NCBI GenBank assembly: GCA_963747315.1
Contig: CAVVEQ010000007.1
Location: 287,925 to 351,924 of the forward strand
From: CAVVEQ01 sp963747315
GTDB lineage: Bacteria; Chloroflexota; Anaerolineae; Anaerolineales; Anaerolineaceae
Direction of reading: 5' to 3'
DNA: 64,000 bases
The position numbers were made by a program, and so were the translations under genes. Below are positions 44,838-54,445 of the stretch, piece by piece. How positions within the stretch are numbered: the first letter of the stretch is position 1; each line of letters starts with the position of its first letter. Under the pieces are notes generated by a model. That model worked only from the letters and a program-made list of their open reading frames with translations, searched no databases and was not told the DNA's origin.

Positions 44838-46073
44838 ATGAAAAAGAACATATCAAGAATATTTACCTTTTTCCTCTGCCTGGGATTGATCCTTTCCCTA
44901 ACTGCCGCACCTGTAAATGCCGAGGATGAGCCAGTGGTGCGTATTACCCAGGTGGATACCTCGCGCTTTCCGCTGGTGACGGTTTATATCTCAGTTACTG
45001 ACGCGAACGGGCAGCCCCTCCCGGTCAACCCGGGCAGCCTGGTGGTAATGGAGAACAGCAAGCCGGTGGAAGCGCAGCTCCTGCAGGGTTCGGGCGAAGC
45101 GGGGCCGGTTACCACGCTGCTGCTTATTGATACTTCGGGCAGCATGGCCACCGGCAAGAAGCTGATGCGCGCCAAAGAGGTGGCCAAGGATTTCATCGGC
45201 CGCATGCGCGCTGGCGACCAAACCGGCATCCTGGCTTTCAGCACTGACCTGACCCTTGCGCAGGCTGTAACGGATGATACCCAGGCGCTTAATAACGCCA
45301 TCGATAAACTTTTTGCACGCGGGGATACGGCCATGTATGACGCCCTGATTCGAGGCGAGGTGGTCCTGGCAGAACTGCCCGGGCGAAAGGCGATCGTGGC
45401 GCTGACCGACGGGATGGATAACCGCAGCTCGGTGCAAGCGGCAGAAGTGATCGAGAAGATCGCTGCCAGCGGGCTGACCATTTCCACCATCGGGCTGGGC
45501 GATGCCAACCAGACCAGCGGTAGCCAGACCGCGCTGGATGAAAAGGCGCTGAAGTACCTGGCTGAAAACAGCGGCGGGCTGTATAGCTTCGCCAAAGATC
45601 CCGCTGCGCTGGCTGCGATCTATGAGCTCTACCAGCGCGGGTTGCAGAGCGAATACGCGGTAAGCTATACCTCACCCTCGGGCTTGCGAGATGGGCTCAA
45701 TCGTGCGCTCTCGGTCTCGCTGAACGAACAGGCAGCGGCTGTGCCGGCGAACTACAATCCCGGCGGGTTGGTACCCGAGGTGGGTCAGCCGGCTGCGTGG
45801 GGAGCGTTCCTCGGGATGCTCGGGTTCCTGGTGCTGCTGCTCTTCGTACCAACCATTGTGAAGGAGGTTCGCATTCGCAGGGAATCTGCGCCAGCGAAAG
45901 CCTCGAAAGGAGCCGAGCCTTCGGGGAAGGTGAAATTGAAGGAAGCGCCTCACGAAGAGGATCAAGTTGAAGTAATTAACGAAATACCCGGGCAACCGGG
46001 TATTATTTTTCCTATTGGCCAACGAGATAGAAAATATCCCTACACGGATCGCAAAGTGATCTCCGGCCGGTAG
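44838..46073 (+). CDS. Secreted/membrane vWA-domain protein
   Basis: 411 residues as read. An N-terminal signal peptide (IFTFFLCLGLILSLTAAPVN) is followed by a small beta domain and a vWA domain with an intact MIDAS (LLIDTSGSMATG: D98, S100, S102; then the Thr/Asp sites in ARGDTAMYDAL and ALTDGMDNRS). A C-terminal transmembrane helix (FLGMLGFLVLLLFVPTIV) leads to a basic tail. A terminator sits inside the last 30 codons (45983-46010), and another frame stops at 45973-45975 just before it, so the true end is probably near 45975 with one indel around 45940-45965. Last gene of the ubiquitin-like operon. Confidence 0.83.
   Translation: MKKNISRIFTFFLCLGLILSLTAAPVNAEDEPVVRITQVDTSRFPLVTVYISVTDANGQPLPVNPGSLVVMENSKPVEAQLLQGSGEAGPVTTLLLIDTSGSMATGKKLMRAKEVAKDFIGRMRAGDQTGILAFSTDLTLAQAVTDDTQALNNAIDKLFARGDTAMYDALIRGEVVLAELPGRKAIVALTDGMDNRSSVQAAEVIEKIAASGLTISTIGLGDANQTSGSQTALDEKALKYLAENSGGLYSFAKDPAALAAIYELYQRGLQSEYAVSYTSPSGLRDGLNRALSVSLNEQAAAVPANYNPGGLVPEVGQPAAWGAFLGMLGFLVLLLFVPTIVKEVRIRRESAPAKASKGAEPSGKVKLKEAPHEEDQVEVINEIPGQPGIIFPIGQRDRKYPYTDRKVISGR
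45983..46010 (+). terminator. Rho-independent terminator of the ubiquitin-like operon
   Basis: AATACCCGG (45983-45991), GCAA tetraloop, CCGGGTATT (45996-46004), then ATTTTT. Confidence 0.8.
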
Positions 46074-46088
46074 TTCCAACGCAGCCAA

Positions 46089-48140
46089 TCAATTCCCGCA
46101 TAAATTCTTGAGAACATACTCCCGCCCGATTTTAATTCCGGTTTTTTCTTCTGCTCCGTCTCCCCTCGCCTGTCCTTCCAGGTTAGCGCACAAGCTATCC
46201 CTTGCGCGCAAGTCTTCCATAATAATGGGGATCAACGCATCCACTGCGGAATTATCGCCGGTATAGGCATACGCCAACAGGAATGGGATCCACTCGGAAT
46301 AATCATCGGGGCGCAGGCCAAGCGAAGCTGCCTGGCTGCCCAGGCGAACGACTTCCTGCCAGTCCGACCGCTGCCTGGCCAGGGAGGCTTTCTCATAGTA
46401 GTAACACCAACCGCGGTCGGGTTCCGCTCCAAGCAAGGCAACTGGTGGTGAAGCCGGAGCCGCATCCGGATCGATCCGGCTGAGGTCGGAATATAGGGAG
46501 GTGCTGAGGGTGGCGAAATTATCCGCGTCGGTAAAATCCGGGGCAGACCCATCAATGGCGTGCAGGCAGGATCCCTGCTTGGGGCGGGTGAGCAGGAGCA
46601 TGTTCCCGAAATTTAAATTCATCTCGAACGAGCGGATATTGCGCGGGATGGAGCGGCCATCCAGCAGGTAGCGAGCTACCCCAGGGATCAGCACCTCGCT
46701 GGCTAATCGCAGCGGACCCGGTTGCGGGTAGTAAATCAGAGTTGCTGGCCAGACGGGATTTCCGCCGATACCTGCCTGCTCAAAAAATGTTCCGAAAAGC
46801 AGAGTGCCGGGTTTGATCGAAGGCGCGCGCCAGGCGAGCTGCCAATAGGTCTCGCGCGTGTTCTTCCAGTCATTCGCAAAATCGATCCCGTTGAGGTAAT
46901 GCGTCATGACCCCGATTAGGACGCACAGCGCAATTATCCCTCGCCGCAGGTTTTCGTTCTTGATTGCGAAAACAATCCCGATCAGCAGCAGGCTCGCAGA
47001 GATGATACCTGGAAGTGTGAAGCGATCGTAATTGGTTTTATCAAAAGCAACGCTCAGGGAACTGAAGCTGGCGGGGATCAGCGCGATTAGCAGCGTGAAT
47101 GCACCCACCAGGATGGCTTGTTTGCTCCAAACAGCGTCCGTTTCTCCATTTGATAGATCATATTGCTCCGAAGGACGCCGCAACAGCCAGATCACAAGGA
47201 ATATTAAACCCACAACAAGCAGGGCAGCGAATCCCGAGGTGAGAAAGTCACGCAGGCGGGCACCGAAAATGATTGGATAGGGCGGCACAGCCCAGGCGAA
47301 AAAAGCAGTTTCGAAATAATCCTTGGCAAGGGTGGAAAGCCAGTTGAGCGCGGCGAACAGAGGTGAATCCGCGAAACGACCTGCCATGGAACCGATATCT
47401 GTGGAGGCTCGCTCGTTGGAAAAAAGGAAGATCCGCCAGTAGAGGAAAACCGCCACCACAATGGCAAAAGGCAGGTATTTCCGGGCAAGTTCCGCGGCAA
47501 GACGGGAAAACGATTTTTCCGGGTTAAGACGGATCACCAGCAGCCAGAGCAGCGCCAGACGCAGCCCCTCCATCCCAAAGTAATACTCCATCAAGATGAG
47601 GTACAACCCTGTGAAAAGCAAACTGGCGAGAGTAAGCAGGATCCTAACGAGAAGATTCCTGGACTGGATTGCCTTGATCATGAAAGCGACTGAAAAGGTG
47701 AACAGGCACAAGCTTGTGATGTGAGGCAGGTACTCCATCGCATTGGGGAGCTGGATGAAACCTGGATAGATGATGAATATCAACACTACCAGCAGGGTTT
47801 GCATGCGGGACTGCGGCCAGATCAAGCGCAGCGACCAGAGCAAACCAAGCGCGCCGAGGAATCGTAAACCGACGATCGCGAGGTTATAGGCCAGGAGGTT
47901 ATCGCCAAAGAGGGAATACACGGCGGCGTAAAGGTAGGCCACCCCGGGGCGGTCAATCTGCCAGATCTGGAAGAACTTGGATGGGCCGTCGATGTGTCCG
48001 CCGGTGAAGAGCGCCCAGGAATCACGATAGATGCCGAATTGCGCGGCGTGGACAAGGTAAGTGATAGCCACCACCAGGCCGATCAGCAGGATCGAGACGG
48101 CTGTATCGTGTTTTTGGATATGATATTTTATCTTCTGCAT
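46089..48140 (-). CDS. Large polytopic membrane protein, GT-C-like
   Basis: About 683 residues with ten or more hydrophobic helices up to about residue 440 and a soluble C-terminal domain of about 240 residues. The first loop has YRDSWALFTGG and WQIDRPGVAYLYAAV, resembling the acidic loop-1 motif of GT-C glycosyltransferases. The exact family is not recognised. ATG 48140 is chosen; the open frame extends eight codons further. It is convergent with the ubiquitin-like operon. Confidence 0.65.
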   Translation of the reverse strand: MQKIKYHIQKHDTAVSILLIGLVVAITYLVHAAQFGIYRDSWALFTGGHIDGPSKFFQIWQIDRPGVAYLYAAVYSLFGDNLLAYNLAIVGLRFLGALGLLWSLRLIWPQSRMQTLLVVLIFIIYPGFIQLPNAMEYLPHITSLCLFTFSVAFMIKAIQSRNLLVRILLTLASLLFTGLYLILMEYYFGMEGLRLALLWLLVIRLNPEKSFSRLAAELARKYLPFAIVVAVFLYWRIFLFSNERASTDIGSMAGRFADSPLFAALNWLSTLAKDYFETAFFAWAVPPYPIIFGARLRDFLTSGFAALLVVGLIFLVIWLLRRPSEQYDLSNGETDAVWSKQAILVGAFTLLIALIPASFSSLSVAFDKTNYDRFTLPGIISASLLLIGIVFAIKNENLRRGIIALCVLIGVMTHYLNGIDFANDWKNTRETYWQLAWRAPSIKPGTLLFGTFFEQAGIGGNPVWPATLIYYPQPGPLRLASEVLIPGVARYLLDGRSIPRNIRSFEMNLNFGNMLLLTRPKQGSCLHAIDGSAPDFTDADNFATLSTSLYSDLSRIDPDAAPASPPVALLGAEPDRGWCYYYEKASLARQRSDWQEVVRLGSQAASLGLRPDDYSEWIPFLLAYAYTGDNSAVDALIPIIMEDLRARDSLCANLEGQARGDGAEEKTGIKIGREYVLKNLCGN

Positions 48141-48365
48141 AAAAATTATCCGAAATGATTTCAAAAATCTTGATGAATAATTATATCAGCGGGAACTTTC
48201 GGGATTTGTTATCGGCAGCTTCAATATGAAAAGGATATTTCAGTGAATAAATTATGACCACATGCCGCTCTTTTACGATTCTCGCAATTATTATTGCTCA
48301 CTTGCCCTGGTAGCAAGCGCAAGGGAGAGCATAATGTCGGCGAAATTGGGACATAGAGTTGAATG

Positions 48366-49220
48366 TTACGCTGATCTCAATGTGATAAGCGTGATCTCCG
48401 ATTTGCAATTCCAGCGCAGCCAGACTACGTTCACCCCCAACCCGCGGTTGACGTGCAGGACCATGTCCTTCACCTGGTAAGTGCCGGAATAATAATTCTT
48501 GAAATGATTCCCACGAATGGGCACACCCAGGAAGGGCAGCGCGATCTGTCCACCGTGCGAATGTCCGGAAAGCTGCAGCGCGAATCTGCCCGTCGCCGCG
48601 GTGGTGTCGGCGAAATCCGGCTCGTGCACCAGCAGGATGCCGGGTGTGGAAGCGGGCGGAATCTTCGCCAGCACCTGGTCCAGCCTGTCGGCGTGCACTT
48701 TGACCGAATCCACCCCCGAAACCCAAAGTTCCGCTTTGCCTTTCTTGATCGAAATTGCATCGTTAGCCAGGTCGATGACCCGTGCTTGTTTTAAAACTCG
48801 CCTGACCTTGCTGGCTCCAGCCCAATGATCATGGTTGCCAAGCGAGACCACCACGCCATCCTTTGCCTTCAGGGCTTTCAGGTTCACGGCGAGCGGCGCT
48901 GCGAACCGATCCAGGTCGTAGGAGACCAGGTCCCCGGGAATGGCGATCAGGTCCGGTTTGAGTTCGTTTACCATCCCCACAACCCCCGCCAGCCGCGCGG
49001 CGGTGAGCCACTGCCCCAGGTGCAGGTCGGCGATGACCGCCACCCGGTAGCCATCGAAGGCCGGGTCCAGACCGCGGATATGGACCGTCAGAGTGACGGT
49101 GTCAAAGGCTTTGGGGTTGAAGCCATCGGCGCGGAAGAAGGATTGCAACCGGTCTGATGCCAATTGGATGTGCCTGCGCAGGTGGAAGTTTTTCTCGTTC
49201 AGTTCCCTGGTTTCGCTCAT
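48366..49220 (-). CDS. Calcineurin-like metallophosphoesterase (YaeI/YkuE-like)
   Basis: A 284-residue protein with all five metallophosphoesterase motifs in order: ADLHLG, GDLVSYD, GNHDHW, the His in LVHEPDFAD, and GHSHGGQIALP. The lack of a lipobox and the order of motifs resemble UDP-2,3-diacylglucosamine or YkuE-type phosphodiesterases. No signal peptide is clear. Divergent from the thioesterase gene. Confidence 0.87.
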   Translation of the reverse strand: MSETRELNEKNFHLRRHIQLASDRLQSFFRADGFNPKAFDTVTLTVHIRGLDPAFDGYRVAVIADLHLGQWLTAARLAGVVGMVNELKPDLIAIPGDLVSYDLDRFAAPLAVNLKALKAKDGVVVSLGNHDHWAGASKVRRVLKQARVIDLANDAISIKKGKAELWVSGVDSVKVHADRLDQVLAKIPPASTPGILLVHEPDFADTTAATGRFALQLSGHSHGGQIALPFLGVPIRGNHFKNYYSGTYQVKDMVLHVNRGLGVNVVWLRWNCKSEITLITLRSA

Positions 49221-49280
49221 ATTTTTTCCTGTATTGAGAATACCACAATCCGTTTAAACCCGGATACAATCAAGCCCATT

Positions 49281-50054
49281 ATGCCAGAGACCTCCATGCA
49301 AAAAACCGCCTTCCTCACCGTACAGGCAACCGTCGAAACCCAGAACGTGGATTTCCTGGGCTTATGGCGCCCCTCCCGCATGCTGGAACACCTGATCGAT
49401 ACCGCCTCAAAACATGCCGCCATCCTGGGTTACAGCTACGAAGACCTGGTACAGCAGCGCATCGTCTGGGTGCTCTCGCGGTTGAATGTGCATTTCTACC
49501 GCCGACCCGGGATCGGGGAAGAGGTCAGTACCCGCACATGGATCAAGGGCATCCAGCAGAAGCTATTTTTTCTGCGCGACTTTGAAATGAAGGACAAGGC
49601 TGGCGAGCGTGTGGTGGCGGCATCCTTTGCCTGGCTGTTAATCGATACCGGTACGCGGCGCATCCTGCCAGCCGCATCCATGCGGGTGACTCTTCCGGAT
49701 CCCGAGGGGCAGAGTGCTTTGCAAGAATCACTGGAGAAACTTAACGCTCCGGAGGGAATGCCCGAGATCTTCTCCACGCAGGTCACATACGGTATCGTGG
49801 ATATTCTCGGCCACGCCACATCAGCACGTTACGTGGACTGGATCTTTGATTGTTTTCCGTTGGAAACCTTTCGTGAAAAACAGGTATCGCAGCTCCGACT
49901 CAATTTCATCCACGAGGTTCTGCCCACCGAGCGGGTTTCCATCCGCGCAGCCAGACAGGAAGGAACCGATTCGGAGAATTGGTTGATCGCCGGGGAAAAT
50001 TTGAGCAGCGGAGAGCGTGCCTTTGAAGCTGCCCTGACCTGGGCAACTCGATAG
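49281..50054 (+). CDS. Acyl-ACP thioesterase
   Basis: About 257 residues of the FatA/FatB-like family, two hotdog domains. Domain 1 is VDFLGLWRPSRMLEHLIDTA, then YRRPGIGEEVSTRTWIKGI. Domain 2 contains YGIVDILGHATSARYVDWIF, where Asp/Asn-His of the active site lie. It releases fatty acids from acyl-carrier protein. A TACAAT -10-like box at 49265-49270 ends 10 bases before ATG 49281, so the leader is very short. Confidence 0.85.
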   Translation: MPETSMQKTAFLTVQATVETQNVDFLGLWRPSRMLEHLIDTASKHAAILGYSYEDLVQQRIVWVLSRLNVHFYRRPGIGEEVSTRTWIKGIQQKLFFLRDFEMKDKAGERVVAASFAWLLIDTGTRRILPAASMRVTLPDPEGQSALQESLEKLNAPEGMPEIFSTQVTYGIVDILGHATSARYVDWIFDCFPLETFREKQVSQLRLNFIHEVLPTERVSIRAARQEGTDSENWLIAGENLSSGERAFEAALTWATR

Positions 50055-50212
50055 GTGTAGGGCAGACACCCCTCCGCGGGCATTGGTAGGCAGGAGCCTG
50101 CTCAAAAGTGGTAAGAGAGTCAGACATTACTATCTCCCACGATGGCGATAGTTTTGAAGCCATTGGAGTGTAAAATTATTCCACCACTTATTCCGAAATG
50201 AGGAGATCACTT

Positions 50213-51545
50213 ATGACAAAGATCGCTTTCATCGGGGCGGGTAGCCTGGGGTTCACCGCGGGGTTGGTGAGGGATATCCTTACCTTCCCGCTGATCGCGG
50301 ATTCGCAGATCGCGCTGATGGATATTGACGCGGAACGACTCGACTTTGCCCATAAATCCGTGCAGAAGCTGATCGATGCCGGTAAGTACCCGGCAACCGT
50401 GAGCGCTACCATGGACAGAGTGGAAGCCTTGCGCGATGCGGATGTGGTGCTCACCACCATCCTCACCGGCAGCACCGAGGTCTGGCGGCATGATATCGAG
50501 ATCCCCAAGAAATATGGCGTGGATATCAACGTGGGAGATACCCGCGGACCGAGCGGCATCTTCCGCTTTCTGCGTACCCTGCCGCCGATGATGGACATCA
50601 TTCGCGATATGGAGCGCTACTGCCCTGGCGCGACCCTTCTGAATTACACCAACCCGATGGCCATGCTCTGCGGAGCGCTGCAGCGCCAGACCTTCCTCCC
50701 CGTAACCGGGTTGTGCCATTCAGTGCAGGGCACGGCTATGATGCTGGCATTCTGGATCGGCGCAGAATATGAGAATATCGATTATCTGTGCGCGGGCATC
50801 AATCACCAGGCTTTTTACCTCAAGTTCGAGGAAAAGGGAGTGGACCTTTACCCGCGCATCCACAAGGCCGTTACCGAAGACCCTGGAGATCTATAACGAA
50901 GAGCTGGTGCGCAACGAGATGTACCTTGCGCTCGGGTATTTCGTTACCGAGTCGAGCGGACACAACTCGGAATACAACTGGTGGTTCCGCAAGCGCCCAG
51001 ACCTGATCGAAAAATACTGCACCCACGGGACCGGCTGGAACCCGGGTGAGTATGCCTATATCTTAAAGGAATACCAGAAGACCGAGACGAGCTGGAAGAA
51101 CGATGTGCGCGTGGAGCTGGCCAAGGAGATCTATGGCACCGACCTCGACCGAGGGCAGGAATACGCAGCCTATATCATCAACGCGCTCAAAGGTGGGGAG
51201 CCTTTCAAATTTAACGGGAACGTACCCAATACCCAACTTGTCACCAACCTGCCGCAAGGTGCTTGCGTGGAGGTGCCGGTGCTGGCCGACCGCAGCGGCA
51301 TACATCCCATGTATGTTGGCGCGCTGCCACCCCAGTGCGCGCTGCTCGCAGGGCTTTCGAGCGGGATCGAGGAATTAGCCATCCAGGGTGCCCTAACCGG
51401 CGATCCAATGGCCGTCTACCATGCCATCTGTATGGATCCGCTCTCGGCGGCGGTGCTTTCTCTGGCAGAGATCCGCGAGATGACAAACGAGCTTTTCGCC
51501 TGCCATCAGCAGTATCTGCCGCAATTCAAGATTCATAAAGTTTAG
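50213..51545 (+). CDS. Glycoside hydrolase family 4 (alpha-galactosidase-like; one frameshift)
   Basis: About 444 codons. The NAD-binding N-terminus is KIAFIGAGSLGFTAGLVRDI. The GH4 metal site has TNPMAMLCGAL, GLCHSVQGT (Cys and His) and NHQAFYLKFE. The frame slips near 50880 by one extra base and continues LEIYNEELVRNEMYLALGYF and TESSGHNSEYNWWFRKRP to the stop at 51545. GH4 enzymes use NAD+ and Mn2+ in a redox-elimination mechanism. The CHSVQGT form and TESSGHNSEY are closest to MelA-type alpha-galactosidases. ATG 50213 follows GAGGAGA. Confidence 0.86.
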
Positions 51546-51592
51546 CAGTAAAAACCTAGTTAGGTTTTTCGAGGTGTCGGGTTGGAAAGATG

Positions 51593-52558
51593 TCAATCCC
51601 CAGATCGTTGGTGCTCCCACTCATCCAATATATGCAGGGTTTTAGCCTGGATGTTCGAAATCTCAAGCAGTCGAAAATTAATCCGGGTGAGGATGATGCC
51701 GGCAAAACCCGAAAAAACTCCTATGATCACCAGCCCGGTTGCAAGGATGGCCAGTGGCACGCGGTAGATGTATTGATAGAGGATGTAATCCTGGATTACG
51801 AAGGCTCCGGCGATCAACCCGCATGCCAGCAGGAACAACCCGATCCCGCCGTAGAAGGTAAGCGGTTTATAGGATTGCATCAGGGTGAATATTTTTAATA
51901 GCACCCTGGCGCCATCCCGGAATGTGTGCAGCTTTGAAGTGCTGCCCGCCGGGCGTTCACGATAGGGGATTTCAACCTCGACGATCTTGAAATGCCGGTA
52001 GAGCATCTGCAGGGTCATTTCGGTTTCCACATCGAATCCGGCGGCCACGATGGGGATCTCCAGGGCGACGGAGCGGTTGAAAACGCGGTATCCGGACATG
52101 GGATCTTTAAGATTGGAGGAAAAGATCATGTTGATGAGTGAGCAGATCGCTCGATTTCCGCGGTAGTGCATCGGGCGGAAGGCGGCATCGGTGAAGTCCG
52201 ATAGGCGCTGCCCTACAGCCATATCCGCCTGGCCATTCTGTACCGGCGCGAGTAGGTTATGAATTGATTCGGCCGGGTAGGTATCATCCCCGTCGACCAT
52301 TACATAGAGGTCTGCTTTCACTTTCTGAAATATCGCGCTGACGACAAAGCCTTTCCCTTGTCTTTTTTCGAAGATCACCTCTGCACCGGCTTTGTGGGCT
52401 GCGGCTCCACTTCCGTCGGTGGAGTTGTTATCAAAAACGATGACACGAGCCCTCGGCAGCTCCCGCATAAAATCAAGGATAACCTTGCCAATGGTAGTAA
52501 CTTCGTTGAAGCAGGGGATCACTACGGCGATATCTGGTTCTTGGTTTGTTGTCATCAT
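51593..52558 (-). CDS. Family 2 glycosyltransferase with C-terminal membrane helices
   Basis: About 321 residues. The GT-A domain has VVIPCFNEVTTIGKV, the DNNSTDGS loop, VMVDGDDTYPA (DxD) and YRERPAGSTSKLHTFRDG. Two hydrophobic helices follow (FYGGIGLFLLACGLIAGAF; LAILATGLVIIGVFSGF). This is the layout of dolichyl/polyprenyl-phosphate sugar transferases. Start at 52558 or 52555 (ATGATG). Confidence 0.88.
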   Translation of the reverse strand: MMTTNQEPDIAVVIPCFNEVTTIGKVILDFMRELPRARVIVFDNNSTDGSGAAAHKAGAEVIFEKRQGKGFVVSAIFQKVKADLYVMVDGDDTYPAESIHNLLAPVQNGQADMAVGQRLSDFTDAAFRPMHYRGNRAICSLINMIFSSNLKDPMSGYRVFNRSVALEIPIVAAGFDVETEMTLQMLYRHFKIVEVEIPYRERPAGSTSKLHTFRDGARVLLKIFTLMQSYKPLTFYGGIGLFLLACGLIAGAFVIQDYILYQYIYRVPLAILATGLVIIGVFSGFAGIILTRINFRLLEISNIQAKTLHILDEWEHQRSGD

Positions 52559-52758
52559 TCGATCCAACGGTACATGAATTCTTGGCACCTGATACAAATG
52601 GGTAAGAAAATTATAGTTGAATATATCTTAATTGGAGGATTTATCCGTGAAGAGTTGAAGTTGGAGGGTCCCGCTAATAATCACGAAAATATAATTAACC
52701 TATACGGAACGCGCGTGCTATACTGTTATAGATACTCCCCGATTATTTAGTGAGCTAC

Positions 52759-53643
52759 ATGGCCGACAACGTACATAAAAAGCGTACCATTATTGTTACT
52801 GATAGCATCGCCCAGGTTCCAAAAGATTTGATAGCGGAACTGGATATTCGTGTTTCACCGCTGATATTCACCGTTGAGGGAGAAACCTTTATTGATGGTG
52901 GTGATTTTGAACCGCAGCATCTTTACCGCAGGATGCGCGTGGAAAAAGATCTAAAGATCACAACCGGTTCCCCTTCCATAGAACAATTCAGAAGGATTTT
53001 CAGCCAGGCACTCTCGGAAGGCGCGGAGAGCATTCTTTACGTTGGTCTTTCCAGTCGGCTGAGCAGCACATTCGGAATCGCCGAGGTGGCCATGCAGATG
53101 GTTCGGGAGGAGTACCCGGACAGGCAAGCGGAGTGTTTTGATACCCGACTGGCGACCATCGCTCAGGGATTCTTGGCGATCAAAGCGGCAAGGATGGCGG
53201 CTCGGGGGGCTAGTTTGAACGAAATTCTCTCCTGCCTGCGGCAGGAGCGCAGGAACATCGGGTTGGTGGCTTCGTTAGAGACGCTGGAGTATTTAGCCCG
53301 AGGTGGAAGGATCAATAATGCGTCCTACATTATGGGCAGCATGATCAATATTCTACCGGTTCTCACTTTAACCGAGGATGGAAAAGTTGTGAAGGTGGGG
53401 TTAGTCCGCAACCCGGAGACAGCCTTTCAAAAAATGGTGGAATACGTTGCCAGGCGGGTTGAGAAAGACCGTGAGTTGACTGTGGCGGTGATGCACGCCG
53501 ACATCCTGGAGTGGGCGGACCAGTTGAAGGGTTTGGTGGAGCGCAGGCTTCATCCGGAGAATATTTTCGTTACCAGCTTCACACCGGTGATGGCTGTGCA
53601 CACCGGACCGGGCTTGATCGGCCTGGCTTATTACTGGCACTAA
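52759..53643 (+). CDS. DegV family fatty acid-binding protein
   Basis: About 294 residues. TIIVTDSIAQVPKDLIAELD at the N-terminus, the TGSPSIEQFRRIF segment and RGGRINN in the middle are DegV signatures. DegV/FakB proteins present fatty acids to a kinase. No FakA gene is visible here. The nearby acyl-ACP thioesterase and PlsY-like gene make lipid handling a plausible theme. Confidence 0.9.
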   Translation: MADNVHKKRTIIVTDSIAQVPKDLIAELDIRVSPLIFTVEGETFIDGGDFEPQHLYRRMRVEKDLKITTGSPSIEQFRRIFSQALSEGAESILYVGLSSRLSSTFGIAEVAMQMVREEYPDRQAECFDTRLATIAQGFLAIKAARMAARGASLNEILSCLRQERRNIGLVASLETLEYLARGGRINNASYIMGSMINILPVLTLTEDGKVVKVGLVRNPETAFQKMVEYVARRVEKDRELTVAVMHADILEWADQLKGLVERRLHPENIFVTSFTPVMAVHTGPGLIGLAYYWH

Positions 53644-53671
53644 GCCCCCCTTTAATTATTCAGAATTTTGA

Positions 53672-54331
53672 TTAATCCTCATCGATCTTGCGGTGGATCC
53701 ATTCCTTGTGATTGGGGATATCGCGGTCAAAGATCAAGCGCAGCCAAATTATTCTACGGCGTTTTGCACCGGATGGCGGGAGCGGGCGGCGGTTGGCCTC
53801 CAGGCGTTTTATGAGGGTGATCGCAATCATGACCGCGACCATCCAGTAAAGTGCTGGGTCCCCACCCAGATAACGGATAAGTAAAGGCAGGCTCGCCAGG
53901 CCGGCGAGCGTCCAGGGAGCTGAATCACCCAGGAGAAACCCGATGGTGAGGAACCCCAACAGCCAGAGATCCCCCCAGGGGAAGAGCACCAGCATGACCC
54001 CGAGGAACGGGCTGATACCTCTGCCGCCTGTAAAGCCCAGGTACAGCGGCCAGTTGTGCCCGAGCACCGCGCACATGCCTGCGGTTACGGCTGCGGGCAA
54101 CCCCAACCCAAGTTGAAGCGCCAGCCAGGTGGGCAGGGAACCTTTAAGGACGTCGAAGATCCCCACTGGGACGATCAACCAGCGGTGGGTGTGCTCGAAG
54201 AGCATTGAGCCGCTGACGGTGCCGCTGCCGTATTTGCGCAGGTCAATACCTTTCGTCCAACGGGCAGCAAGGTAGGAAGTGGGGATAGAGCCGAGGAGAT
54301 ATCCGAGGAGGCAGAGGAGGAGGGTCGGCAT
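53672..54331 (-). CDS. PlsY-like acyl-phosphate:glycerol-3-phosphate acyltransferase
   Basis: A 219-residue membrane protein with PlsY motif 1 (GYLLGSIPTSYLAARW) and the second motif GHNWPLYLGFTGGRGIS. The normally conserved GSGNxGxTN motif reads GSGTVSGSM here, so substrate use may differ. About six helices. The C-terminal 35 residues are basic and cytoplasmic. Confidence 0.78.
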   Translation of the reverse strand: MPTLLLCLLGYLLGSIPTSYLAARWTKGIDLRKYGSGTVSGSMLFEHTHRWLIVPVGIFDVLKGSLPTWLALQLGLGLPAAVTAGMCAVLGHNWPLYLGFTGGRGISPFLGVMLVLFPWGDLWLLGFLTIGFLLGDSAPWTLAGLASLPLLIRYLGGDPALYWMVAVMIAITLIKRLEANRRPLPPSGAKRRRIIWLRLIFDRDIPNHKEWIHRKIDED

Positions 54332-54445
54332 GGTTTATACCGTTCATTATACGAAAAAGAATCTGCGAAAAGCAGATCCAATGATGACTGAATGAAGAAA
54401 AAAAACTGGCTAGAAATTAAAAATTCCAATAATCGCTTTCCGATG

